This document shows, piece by piece, positions 9,901 through 17,100 of a DNA stretch of 23,061 bases (position 1 is the first letter of the stretch; each line of letters begins with the position of its first letter). The notes below the pieces were generated by a model. The model saw only the letters and a list, made by a program, of their open reading frames with translations. It searched no databases and was not told the DNA's origin. Position numbers and translations under genes: made by a program. The stretch lies in NCBI GenBank assembly GCA_047921455.1, contig JBLRWC010000039.1:1-23061 (forward strand), read 5' to 3'. The DNA comes from XN24 sp047921455. GTDB lineage: Bacteria > Pseudomonadota > Gammaproteobacteria > Steroidobacterales > XN24.

Positions 9901-10431
9901 GCCGTCGAGCAACTCGATATGGAGCGTGCGTGCGCCCAGGTTTTCCAGCTCGCACCGGCGCACAAAGCCATATTCCTGGCTTGTCATCCAGGTCTGTCGG
10001 AATGCAAGGCGCAGCTCGTGGTTGATTTCCTCGAAGCAAAGCTTGTCGCCGAGGGTATTCTTGTAAATATTGCGGGTGACTGAAACCCGGCCGACCTGGT
10101 CGCGATTAAACGGTTCCCAGAGTTCAAAGCCATGTGAGCCGCGGATGCGGAGCAGGGTGCGGCTGCCGGTGTGGGAGCTGCTTTCGTGAATCTTGTCGAC
10201 CGTGACGTAGGGAAATAACGCGGTCTGCGGCGACACGCGTCCGGCGGTCAGTCCGCCGGTCGAGGACGCGAATAACCAATGGTCATCGCTCGACACGAGT
10301 GTGGTGAAGAAGGGGGGCATCTTGTCGACGTTGCGAATGACGTAATAGCGCTCGCCCGCGAGGTCAACAAACTGACCTCGCACGAGCTGCGATTCGCGAT
10401 CAGCATGGTGCGAAAATCTATATGCGTCCAA
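6955..10431 (-). CDS. Large inverting beta-1,3-oligoglucan phosphorylase (GH149-like, GH94-related)
   Basis: The protein has 1,158 residues from a TTG start at 10431, preceded by GAGG 5 bases upstream; no better start was found. The architecture fits the GH94/GH149/GH161 phosphorylases: an N-terminal beta-sandwich (about residues 1-290), an (alpha/alpha)6 barrel, and a C-terminal beta domain. The barrel carries an EWND motif near residue 650 (candidate general-acid Asp), a GNWRDIFQNWEAL segment near 465, and a late SHTPGHAGARQPGMTGQV segment that probably helps bind phosphate. The size is characteristic of GH149 rather than typical cellobiose phosphorylases (about 800 residues). Expected reaction: oligoglucan plus phosphate gives glucose 1-phosphate and a chain one unit shorter. 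It is cytoplasmic and first in the operon with two GH17 enzymes and a LacI regulator, which supports beta-1,3-glucan as substrate. GH161 remains an alternative family assignment. Confidence 0.8.
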   Translation of the reverse strand: MDAYRFSHHADRESQLVRGQFVDLAGERYYVIRNVDKMPPFFTTLVSSDDHWLFASSTGGLTAGRVSPQTALFPYVTVDKIHESSSHTGSRTLLRIRGSHGFELWEPFNRDQVGRVSVTRNIYKNTLGDKLCFEEINHELRLAFRQTWMTSQEYGFVRRCELENLGARTLHIELLDGVQNILPAGTPLFTQTNVSNLVDAYKWTELDEATGLGIFTLYSAITDRAEPAESLKATTVFSLGFEDSTRLISSTQIDAFRVGSPLHAENHKRGIRGAYLLGAELKLPHGAVKQWHIVANTEQSQQRIVALRSELSDPAQLENAVALSVARGSDRLARIQANADAFQATAEEHVTVHHYANVLFNSLRGGIFFDQYAVLSADFVRTIRKFNRVVHERNRALLDGLPPRIGFEELIARVRETGDQQLLRLASEYLPLTFGRRHGDPSRPWNQFSIRLKNEQGEQLLSYEGNWRDIFQNWEALAFSFPLFIESMIAKFVNASTMDGYNPYRITKEGIDWEVEEPDDPWSYIGYWGDHQVIYLQKLLELSGHFHPARLHGLLRQPVFSYANVPYRIKRLDALLADPKHTVIYDEALAERIEQRVAQHGTDGKLVLGSDGQVYQVNLLEKLLVPLLAKLGNLVVDGGIWLNTQRPEWNDANNALVGHGLSMVTLCYMRRYVVFLDGLLADDNGEISLSAELQQWFVETAAALRKLRKILGNGRVSPTARYHALLELGQAASRYRERVYAQEGFSGTASQAIPPIRGMLADALAAIDHSIAKNRRDDGLFHAYNLMDLREGAVEIQELYPMLEGQVAVLSSGAIPPTEAATVVEALYASEIYRPDQQSFMLYPDRKLPSFLEKNRVPAGPVESLPLLRKMLAAGDERIIGRDAEGCYRFSAEFRNASDLHRELDTLAAEYGDELEGARPALASLYESVFNHKAFTGRSGTMFGFEGLGSIYWHMVAKLLLAVQENFFSALDQDADPETCRRLGELYYKVRAGIGFNKSPLEYGAFPTDPYSHTPGHAGARQPGMTGQVKEEIITRFGELGVRVAKGEVRFQPALLRPSEFVTEPRSFRYLHVDGQWQEVQLPAGSLGFTWCQVPVIYRLDDDAEPSLLIIRSDGGQQHVPGHALPAPERAELFRRSGTLRRLELVFPRDALFVGPAD

Positions 10432-10523
10432 CTTGGCCTCGCCCGCCGCAAGAGGGTTAGGAACCTGAGCACAATTGAGGTGCAGATGCAGGCTCGTGGA
10501 TCACAGCGTCATTCCTCGAGGTC

Positions 10524-10552
10524 ATTCTAGACAATGTTGACAGCGCTGTCAG
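10524..10552 (-). promoter_or_regulatory. Promoter of the phosphorylase-GH17-GH17-lacI operon
   Basis: On the - strand, CTGACA (-35, plus-strand 10547-10552) and TAGAAT (-10, plus-strand 10524-10529) are separated by exactly 17 bases. Each matches the sigma-70 consensus at 5 of 6 positions. The 14-bp palindromic operator overlaps the -35 box and spacer, so a bound repressor would block polymerase. The start codon of the phosphorylase gene lies about 90 bases downstream. Confidence 0.65.
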
Positions 10553-10565
10553 CCTTGGCAATATG
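10537..10565 (+). promoter_or_regulatory. Possible promoter of the GH16 laminarinase gene
   Basis: A perfect TTGACA (-35) at 10537-10542 is embedded in the operator palindrome. The -10 is only approximate: AATATG at 10560-10565 with 17-base spacing, or CAATAT with 16. The GH16 start codon lies about 110 bases further on. The layout implies that one repressor site controls both divergent transcripts. Confidence 0.4.
10538..10551. promoter_or_regulatory. LacI-type operator, copy 1 (TGACAGCGCTGTCA)
   Basis: This is a perfect 14-bp palindrome with central CpG, the usual form of LacI/GalR operators. It sits between the divergent phosphorylase operon and GH16 gene, overlapping the -35 boxes of both candidate promoters. 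The identical 14 bases recur at 12994-13007, with the preceding T also shared. The regulator encoded at 4036-5070 is the likely ligand. Confidence 0.75.
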
Positions 10566-10673
10566 GCAAGGTCGCCGCCCGGCGGCCGTTCCCGGTGTGC
10601 TGTGCAGCAAAAATGGCTGCCTGGACGCCAGGAACGCGATTCACCGCGGCGCACCATGCGGGAGGCAGAACAG

Positions 10674-12005
10674 ATGAAATTGAAACGCATGAACGGGCTT
10701 TGTGCCGTGGCAAGCCTGGTGTTGTCAGTGAGCCTGGTGACGGCCCAGGCGGGCCACGAGTCCGCGTACTGGGCGACCAATATTGGTGGACCGGCTTACC
10801 TCGCGAGCGATGGAACGCAGTACGAGGCGGAGCCTGCATCGGTCACCGGCGGTTCGTTGGGGCGTCTCGAGACGGTGAAAGGCTCCCAGGACCCGGTCCT
10901 GTACCAGTCATTTCGGGTCGGTAACATAGAAATTGCGCAGCCCATTGAGGATGGAACCTACGACCTGACGTTTCATTTTGCGGAGCACGAACAGCTTGGC
11001 GCCGGCGAACGGCTGTTCGACGTTATTGTCGAGGGCGAGCCGGTAGTTCGCTACCTGGATGTGATGCGGACACGAGATGGCAAGGTGGAATCAGCGCTGA
11101 CTGTCACGATCCCCGGAATCAGGGTGTCGGACGGAGAACTGAATGTGACCTTCGCGGCTTCAGTGGGACAGCCGGTGCTGAGCGCTTTCGTGGTGCGCGC
11201 CCCGCAACCAGCCGGACACTCGTGGGAGCTGGTCTGGAGCGACGAGTTTGATTACGAAGGCGCACCGGATCCGGACAAGTGGAATATCGACGTCTGGCCG
11301 GCGCGTGTGGTCAACGACGAGGACCAGGCCTACACCGCCCGCGCGAAGAACCTGCGGGTCGAAGATGGCCACCTGGTGATCGAGGCGCACAAGGAAGACC
11401 ATGGGAATGCAGCGTATACCTCGGGCAGGGTGCATACGCATGGCAAGAGTGATTTCCTGTATGGACGCTTCGAAGCGCGCGCGATGCTGCCGCGGGGCGT
11501 AGGTACCTGGCCCGCGATCTGGATGCTGCCGAGCGATCCTTTCAGATATGCAACGACCTGCGAGGCAGGGGATACCTGGCAAGGCAGCGAGACGTGCGAC
11601 GCCTGGCCGAATTCGGGGGAAATCGACATCCTCGAACATGTTGGTTACGAGATGGGTCACGTGCATGGCACGGTCCACAATCGCGCTTACTACTGGATCA
11701 ACTGGGAACAGCGCAAGGGAAGAATCCTGCTCGATGCGGTGGATGAGCGATGGCACGTTTACGCGCTTGAGTGGTCGCCAGACAGGATCGACGTTTTCGT
11801 GGATGACACGTTGTATTTCACCTACGTCAATGAGAATGACGGTTGGGAATCATGGCCCTATGATCATCCCTTCCACCTGATTTTGAATATCGCAGTTGGT
11901 GGAGTGTGGGGCAGGGCCGGCGGCGGCATCGATGATGAGATATTTCCCCAGCGGATGCTGGTGGACTACGTACGCGTGTACGAGCGTGCGACTAATCGCG
12001 ATTGA
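10674..12005 (+). CDS. Exported malectin-like domain plus GH16 laminarinase (endo-beta-1,3-glucanase)
   Basis: The 443-residue precursor starts at ATG 10674, 8 bases after a GGGAGG ribosome site; the frame is open further upstream but without such a site. The signal peptide (MKLKRMNG, hydrophobic core, AQA cleavage) predicts export. Residues about 30-178 resemble a malectin/CBM57 di-glucose-binding beta-sandwich (YEAEPASVTGG, YDLTFHFAEHEQ). Residues about 182-440 are a GH16 jelly roll of the laminarinase type, beginning WELVWSDEFDY. The catalytic signature GEIDILEHVG gives E316 (nucleophile), D318 and E321 (acid/base). It should cut beta-1,3-glucan such as laminarin outside the cytoplasm, with malectin as a glucan-binding module. 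A roughly 20-residue loop with two Cys precedes the catalytic motif. The last 14 bases overlap the convergent gene. Confidence 0.9.
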   Translation: MKLKRMNGLCAVASLVLSVSLVTAQAGHESAYWATNIGGPAYLASDGTQYEAEPASVTGGSLGRLETVKGSQDPVLYQSFRVGNIEIAQPIEDGTYDLTFHFAEHEQLGAGERLFDVIVEGEPVVRYLDVMRTRDGKVESALTVTIPGIRVSDGELNVTFAASVGQPVLSAFVVRAPQPAGHSWELVWSDEFDYEGAPDPDKWNIDVWPARVVNDEDQAYTARAKNLRVEDGHLVIEAHKEDHGNAAYTSGRVHTHGKSDFLYGRFEARAMLPRGVGTWPAIWMLPSDPFRYATTCEAGDTWQGSETCDAWPNSGEIDILEHVGYEMGHVHGTVHNRAYYWINWEQRKGRILLDAVDERWHVYALEWSPDRIDVFVDDTLYFTYVNENDGWESWPYDHPFHLILNIAVGGVWGRAGGGIDDEIFPQRMLVDYVRVYERATNRD

Positions 12006-12936
12006 GGATGAAACGGTAGGAGGCGGACCAGGTGGCTGTTTCGCCAGGGGCCAGCACAGCGCGCTTGAACACCTCGGGGCAGAAGCCATCTTCACTCGCA
12101 TACAAGGCGAAGCGGGTCGGCTCGAACGACCCCTGGTATTGCAGCGTGGTTGCGCCGCCGACCGACAATTCAAAACGGTTATCGGCTGCCGGAACGTCGG
12201 TCAGGTTGCTGGCGTAATAGGCAGCTCCCCCCGGGTCCAGGTGCGTTGCCATCTCCAGCGAGGTGGGTTCGACCAGTAGCTTTGTCTCCGCATCCGGAGC
12301 AGGGAGTAAAAAGCCGGTAGTGAGGCGGTAAGCAGGGCCGACCTGCTTGTCCTGGAGTCGGAACCAGTGATGGTTATAGTGCTCGAAGGACCACTCGACG
12401 TCGCCGGAATTGTGCAGCTCATAGTGAATGGTCAGCCTGTCGCCGGTTTCGATCGTGTAGGTCTTGCGGTAGCTGTATCGATGTGGAAGCTTGGGCGCGG
12501 AGTCCTGGCGCACGGTCAGCTGGGTCTCGCTCGCCTCAACCACCACTGGAAAAGAGGTGTGCAGCGGATAGGGATGCGCGAAGTGATAGGGTGCGGCCGT
12601 GTTTCGCACCAGTGCACCCACGCCGATCTTCACGAACAGCTCGCCCTCGGTCGCAACCTCGTACCCGAGTACACCGCGGCCGTATAGCCCGAACTCATCG
12701 CACAACCCCCATGTGCCGAGGAATTCCTCGCCATCGAGGGTGATGCTGCTGACGATCGCGGTGCGATCGAAGCGCGGCCCGAACTGCGCCAGGTGGCGCT
12801 CGTTCGATGTCTCGATCTGTACGCGGAGCGCGCCGTGCGCGAGTTCATGCCGCTCCGCCGCTGCTGCGCCAGCGGCGAGCGAAAGTGCCACAAGCGCGGT
12901 GAAATATTTCCAGGAACGGGTCATCTGACTGGTCAC
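11992..12936 (-). CDS. Exported galactose-mutarotase-fold protein of unknown specificity
   Basis: The precursor is 314 residues from a GTG at 12936 placed 4 bases after GGGGAGG; an in-frame ATG at 12924 is the alternative start. A signal peptide is clear (SWKYFTALVALSLAAGAAAA), so the protein is periplasmic or secreted. The rest is beta-rich with features of the aldose-1-epimerase/mutarotase supersandwich: LTIHYELHNSGDVEWSFEHYNHHWF in the middle (only part quoted as motif, with paired His residues) and a preceding RYSYRKTYTIETGD strand pair. Function is inferred only: anomer conversion of released glucose, or sugar-binding on a catalytically silent fold. It is convergent with, and overlaps, the laminarinase gene. 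It has the shared operator about 60 bases upstream, which ties it to the glucan regulon. Confidence 0.55.
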   Translation of the reverse strand: MTSQMTRSWKYFTALVALSLAAGAAAAERHELAHGALRVQIETSNERHLAQFGPRFDRTAIVSSITLDGEEFLGTWGLCDEFGLYGRGVLGYEVATEGELFVKIGVGALVRNTAAPYHFAHPYPLHTSFPVVVEASETQLTVRQDSAPKLPHRYSYRKTYTIETGDRLTIHYELHNSGDVEWSFEHYNHHWFRLQDKQVGPAYRLTTGFLLPAPDAETKLLVEPTSLEMATHLDPGGAAYYASNLTDVPAADNRFELSVGGATTLQYQGSFEPTRFALYASEDGFCPEVFKRAVLAPGETATWSASYRFILNRD

Positions 12937-13252
12937 TATGCCTCCCCGCTGAGTAGCGTTTCAATCGTTGTCCCAGCCGATATTTACCGAAATTGACAGC
13001 GCTGTCACTCCCGCGATAAAAAAGATCAGCAGTAACGAGTCGTAACGTGTCAGTCATCGTCCGGAGGCGAGTCGGCAAGAGCCGGTCACCCGGAGTGGCC
13101 GCAGTCCAATCTGCGCCTGGTCGGGATGGCTACGTATATTCGGCCGATACAGCTGAGGTCTATCCTGTCTTTAGACTAATTCTTAACGCGGAGACGTCCA
13201 TGCCAGCGGGTCGGGAAGCAAGGGGTTCAGGGGTCGCCCGAGGTTGGTGCCC
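12937..13252. promoter_or_regulatory. 316-base divergent intergenic region between mutarotase-fold gene and rnfB
   Basis: The region contains the second operator (12994-13007). On the + strand, TTGACA (12993-12998) and GATAAA (13015-13020, 16-base spacing) form a possible promoter towards rnfB. On the - strand, GTGACA followed 16-17 bases later by the AT-rich TAAATAT is a weaker candidate towards the mutarotase-fold gene. Further along, TATATT at 13135-13140 and AT-rich sequence at 13170-13187 could be part of another rnf promoter, but no convincing -35 was found. A short frame at 13047-13256 is not supported by a ribosome site or protein character. No FNR-like or sigma-54-like site was seen. 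Confidence 0.4.
12994..13007. promoter_or_regulatory. LacI-type operator, copy 2 (TGACAGCGCTGTCA)
   Basis: This is identical over all 14 bases to the operator at 10538-10551. It lies about 58 bases upstream of the GTG of the mutarotase-fold gene and about 245 bases upstream of rnfB. Two perfect copies in the promoter regions of one locus argue strongly for a local regulon of the LacI-family protein. Confidence 0.72.
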
Positions 13253-14116
13253 ATGACGAACGCTCTTGTGGCCGGCATGGCGCTCGCGGCCCTCGCCGTG
13301 ACCCTGTCCAGCATCCTGCTGCTGGCGGGACGCTTCTTGCGGGTCGTCGAGGACCCGCGCCTGGAGCGGCTCGTCTCCCTGCTGCCCGGCACCAATTGCG
13401 GCGCCTGCGGCCGAGCCGGTTGCCGCGCGTTCGCGCAGGCCCTGCTGGACGGCGAAACCGTGCCGGCGGGCTGTACGGTCAGTACGCCGCGTGCGCACCA
13501 GCGGATCGCTGGTTTTTTGCAGATCGCGGTGGGCACCGCCGAGCGCAGGGTAGCGCGCCTGGCCTGTGCCGGTGACCGACGGATGGCGCCGGCGCTGGCG
13601 AGTTACGAGGGTGAGCCAACATGCGCCGCTGCGGCCGTGGTCGGTGACGGCGGCAAGGCCTGTGCCTGGGGCTGCCTCGGCTTCGGCGATTGCGAGCTAT
13701 CCTGCAATTACGACGCGATCCGCATGAGCCCGGCCGGTCTGCCCGTGATCGACGAGGCTCGTTGCACGGCCTGCGGCGATTGCGTGCGCGCCTGCCCGAA
13801 GGACCTGTTCCGCGTCGTTCCCGAACAGGAGCCGCTGTGGGTAGCGTGCAACAACCCGCTCTCGGGCAACCGGCTGCTCGAGACCTGCATGGTGGCCTGC
13901 ACCGCTTGCGGGCGCTGTGTGCAGGACGCGCCTGGCTGGCTGCAGTTTGACAACAATCTTCCCCGGCTGGTCGCCGGCGCGAAGGGCGCACCGCCCCGCA
14001 GCGCCATCGATCGATGCCCGACCGGCGCCATCGTCTGGTTCAGCCGTGGCAAGCCGGAACTCGGCGCCGTCGCCCGGCAGCCGGGCGCCCACGGAATCCA
14101 GAGGCAAATCGCATGA
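13253..14116 (+). CDS. rnfB: Rnf complex subunit B, multi-cluster ferredoxin-like electron-entry protein
   Basis: The 287-residue protein starts at ATG 13253, 9 bases after GAGG (in-frame TTG/GTG codons just upstream are less likely). RnfB is the peripheral iron-sulfur subunit that exchanges electrons with ferredoxin. Residues about 5-27 form one membrane anchor. A [4Fe-4S] domain with NCGACGRAGC begins at C49. The later region has CAWGCLGFGDC (a motif of the long, clostridial/Bacteroidetes-type RnfB), a classical cluster C171-C174-C177-C181 (CTACGDCVRACP), and a further Cys set including CMVACTACGRC and RCPTGAI. E. coli RsxB is about 192 residues, so this is the long form with extra clusters. 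It is first in the operon, with an ATGA overlap to the PFOR gene. Confidence 0.93.
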   Translation: MTNALVAGMALAALAVTLSSILLLAGRFLRVVEDPRLERLVSLLPGTNCGACGRAGCRAFAQALLDGETVPAGCTVSTPRAHQRIAGFLQIAVGTAERRVARLACAGDRRMAPALASYEGEPTCAAAAVVGDGGKACAWGCLGFGDCELSCNYDAIRMSPAGLPVIDEARCTACGDCVRACPKDLFRVVPEQEPLWVACNNPLSGNRLLETCMVACTACGRCVQDAPGWLQFDNNLPRLVAGAKGAPPRSAIDRCPTGAIVWFSRGKPELGAVARQPGAHGIQRQIA

Positions 14117-17100
14117 AAGCATCCAAGCGTGGACTGAATGAAGAGCTCGGCCGGCAGGGTACCCGTGGCAGGACCGAAACGTCGCCGAGGTATCCCGGGG
14201 TGCGTTCCGCCATGGACGGCAACGGCGCCGTGGTCGCGGTGGAGACCGAAGCCAGCGATGCGGCCGGCGCCTACCCGATCACGCCGTCAACGCAAATGGG
14301 CGAGGGCTGGGCCGCAGCTGCTGCGGCCGGACACCGTAATATCGCCGGCCGGCCGCTGATTTTTATCGAGCCCGAGGGCGAGCATGCCGCCGCTGCGGTC
14401 ACCGCCGGCCTCGCCATGACCGGGCTGCGGGCGGCGAACTTCTCCTCCGGCCAGGGCGTGGCCTACATGCACGAATCGCTCTACGCAGCCGTGGGCAAGC
14501 GCCTGACCTACGTGCTCAACATCGGCTGCCGGGCCATGACCAAGGCGACGCTCAACGTGCACGCCGGACACGACGACTATCACTGCGTCGACGACACCGG
14601 TTTTTTCCAGGTGTTCGCGCGCGACACCCAGGCGGCGGCTGATCTCAACCTGATCGCCCACCGGCTGGCCGAGCTGGCCCTCAACCCGGGGATCGTCGCG
14701 CAGGACGGCTTTCTCACTACCCACCTGATCGAGTCCTTGATGTTGCCCGAGCGCGAGCTCGTGGCCGAGTATCTTGGCCGGCCCGAGGACATCATCCAGT
14801 GCCCGACCCCGGCCCAGCGCATGCTCTACGGTGAAACCCGCCGCCGGGTTCCCGAGCTGTGGGACGTGGACAACCCGATGATGGCCGGCGTGGTGCAGAA
14901 CCAGGAAAGCTACATGCAGAGCGTGGCGGCGCAGCGCCCGTTCTTCTTCGAACCCATCGCGGAGCTGGCTGAGCAGGCCTTCGCCGAGTTCGCGGCCTTG
15001 ACCGGGCGCCGTTACCAGCGAGTCAGCGGCTACCGCTTCGAGGATGCCGATTACCTGCTGTTGGGGCAGGGCAGCGTTCTGCCCACGGCGGAGGCGGTGG
15101 CCGATTACCTGCGCCGGACGCGCGGCCTGAAGGTCGGCGTGATCGACCTGCTCATGTTCAGGCCCTTCCCCGCGGACCTTGTCGGCAGGCTGCTGCGCGG
15201 CCGGCGCGGCGTCACCGTGCTGGAGCGCGTGGACCAGCCGCTGGCGGTGGATCCGCCCCTGGCGCGTGAAATCCGCTCGGCCCTGGGCAAGTGCCTCGAG
15301 AACGGGCGCGCCGACGAGCATCGACCCCACCGCGGGTTGCCCGCTTACGACAAGCTTGCGGACATGCCCGACCTGTATAGCGCGTGTTTCGGCCTGGGCA
15401 GCCGCGACCTCAGCCCCGGCGACCTGGTCGGGGCGGTGGAGAACATGCTCAAGGGCCACGACGGCCGACGCATGTATTACCTCGGCATCGACTTTATCCG
15501 CGAGCGCCCCCTGCACCCCAAGGACCAGATCCGCCAGGAGCGGCTCGCCCGCGATTACCCGCGGCTCAGCGAGCTGGTCGTCAAGGGCAGCGAGAACCCC
15601 GACCTGATGCCGGAGAAGTGCGTCACGGTGCGCATGCATTCCATCGGCGGCTGGGGCGCGATTACCACGGGCAAGCACCTGGCCACGACATTGTTCGACC
15701 TGCTGGGCTGGCACATCAAGGCCAACCCGAAGTACGGCTCGGAAAAGAAAGGCCAGCCGACGACCTTCTACCTCGCGGTGGCACCCACGCCGATCAAGGT
15801 GAACGGGGAGTACAACCACGTCGATGTGGTGCTTTCGCCGGACCCGAATGTGTTCGGGCACAGCAATGCGCTGACCGGCCTGCGCGACGGGGGCCTGTTT
15901 ATCATCCAGTCGGACGCAGCCACGCCCGAGCAGGCCTGGGAGCGCATCCCCGCACGCTACCGCCGCCGGTTCGCCGAGCGCCGCATCCGGTTGTGCTTCC
16001 TGGATGCGTTTCGCATTGCCCGCGAGGAAGCGACCGACCCGGACCTCGAGCTGCGGATGCAGGGCATCGCGTTCCAGGGCGCGTTCTTCGCCGCGACCGG
16101 CCTGTTGGCGGAGCACGGCCTCGACGAGGAGAGCCTGATCGATGCCATGCGCGAGCGCCTGCAAAAGAAATTCGGCTCCCAGGGCGCACGGGTGGTCGAA
16201 GATAACCTGCGGGTAATCCGCCGCGGCTACGATGAGCTGCGCGAAATCACTGAATTCCCCTTGCCGGCGGGAGAGCAGGGCGCACCGATGTTGCCGGTTC
16301 CCATACCGGTGCGGGCGCTGCCGGCGAGCAAGGCGCCGTTGAGCGATATCCAGCGCTTCTGGACCGATACCGGCAGCCTGTATGCCCGTGGCATGGGCAA
16401 CGACAACCTGGCCGACCCCTTCCTGGCGCTGAGCGTGGTGCCCGCCTCGACCGCGCTGTTTCGGGACATGAGCGGCATCCGCAATGCTCATCCAGCCTGG
16501 TTGCCGGAGAACTGCACGGCCTGCGGGCGCTGCTGGACCGTCTGCCCCGACACGGCCATTCCCGGCCTGGTCAACAGTCTCAGCGAAATTCTCAATACGG
16601 CTCTCGAGCGGGTGTTCAAGGCCGGGCACCAGCCCACCAGGCTGCAACGGGCGCTCGGCCAGGTCGAGGCGCGGGCGCGCAAAGCCTTCGACGCCGCCGG
16701 TGCCGGCACCGCCGCCCGCGGGCTGATCACCGAGGCGATCGAGGCGCAGCTGGCCGCGACCCGGGACAGCGAGGAACGCGCCGGCCTGGCCGCCGAGTTT
16801 GCGTGGCTGGAAACGGCGCTGGGCGATTTCAAGTGGGCCCTGACGCGCCCGTTCTATACCCAGCGAGAGGGCAAGAACGCCGGTAGCGGCGGCCTGCTGA
16901 GCGTCACCATCAACCCCGAGACCTGCAAGGGCTGCGGCGAGTGCGTCGAAGTCTGCGAGGACGGCGCGCTCGAGCAGGTGCCCCAGACTACCGAGTCGCT
17001 CGAGACCCTGCGCAAAGACTGGGCGCTCTGGCGCGACCTGCCAAGCACGGCCGACGACTTCATACGCGTGCAGGACCTCGAGCAGGCGATCGGCGTGCTG

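Noticed and set aside
10553..10571. Near-palindrome CCTTGGCAATATGGCAAGG beside the first operator
   Set aside because: Only the outer five bases pair; the centre is not symmetric and there is no second copy, so it was not called as a regulator site.
13047..13256. Small + strand frame in the intergenic region before rnfB
   Set aside because: It has no convincing ribosome site, no hydrophobic or domain character, and overlaps the rnfB start in another frame.
13508..13517. T6 run in rnfB (and a similar run in the PFOR gene near 14602) as possible programmed slippage sites
   Set aside because: Both frames continue normally through the runs with conserved protein on either side, and no alternative product is suggested.
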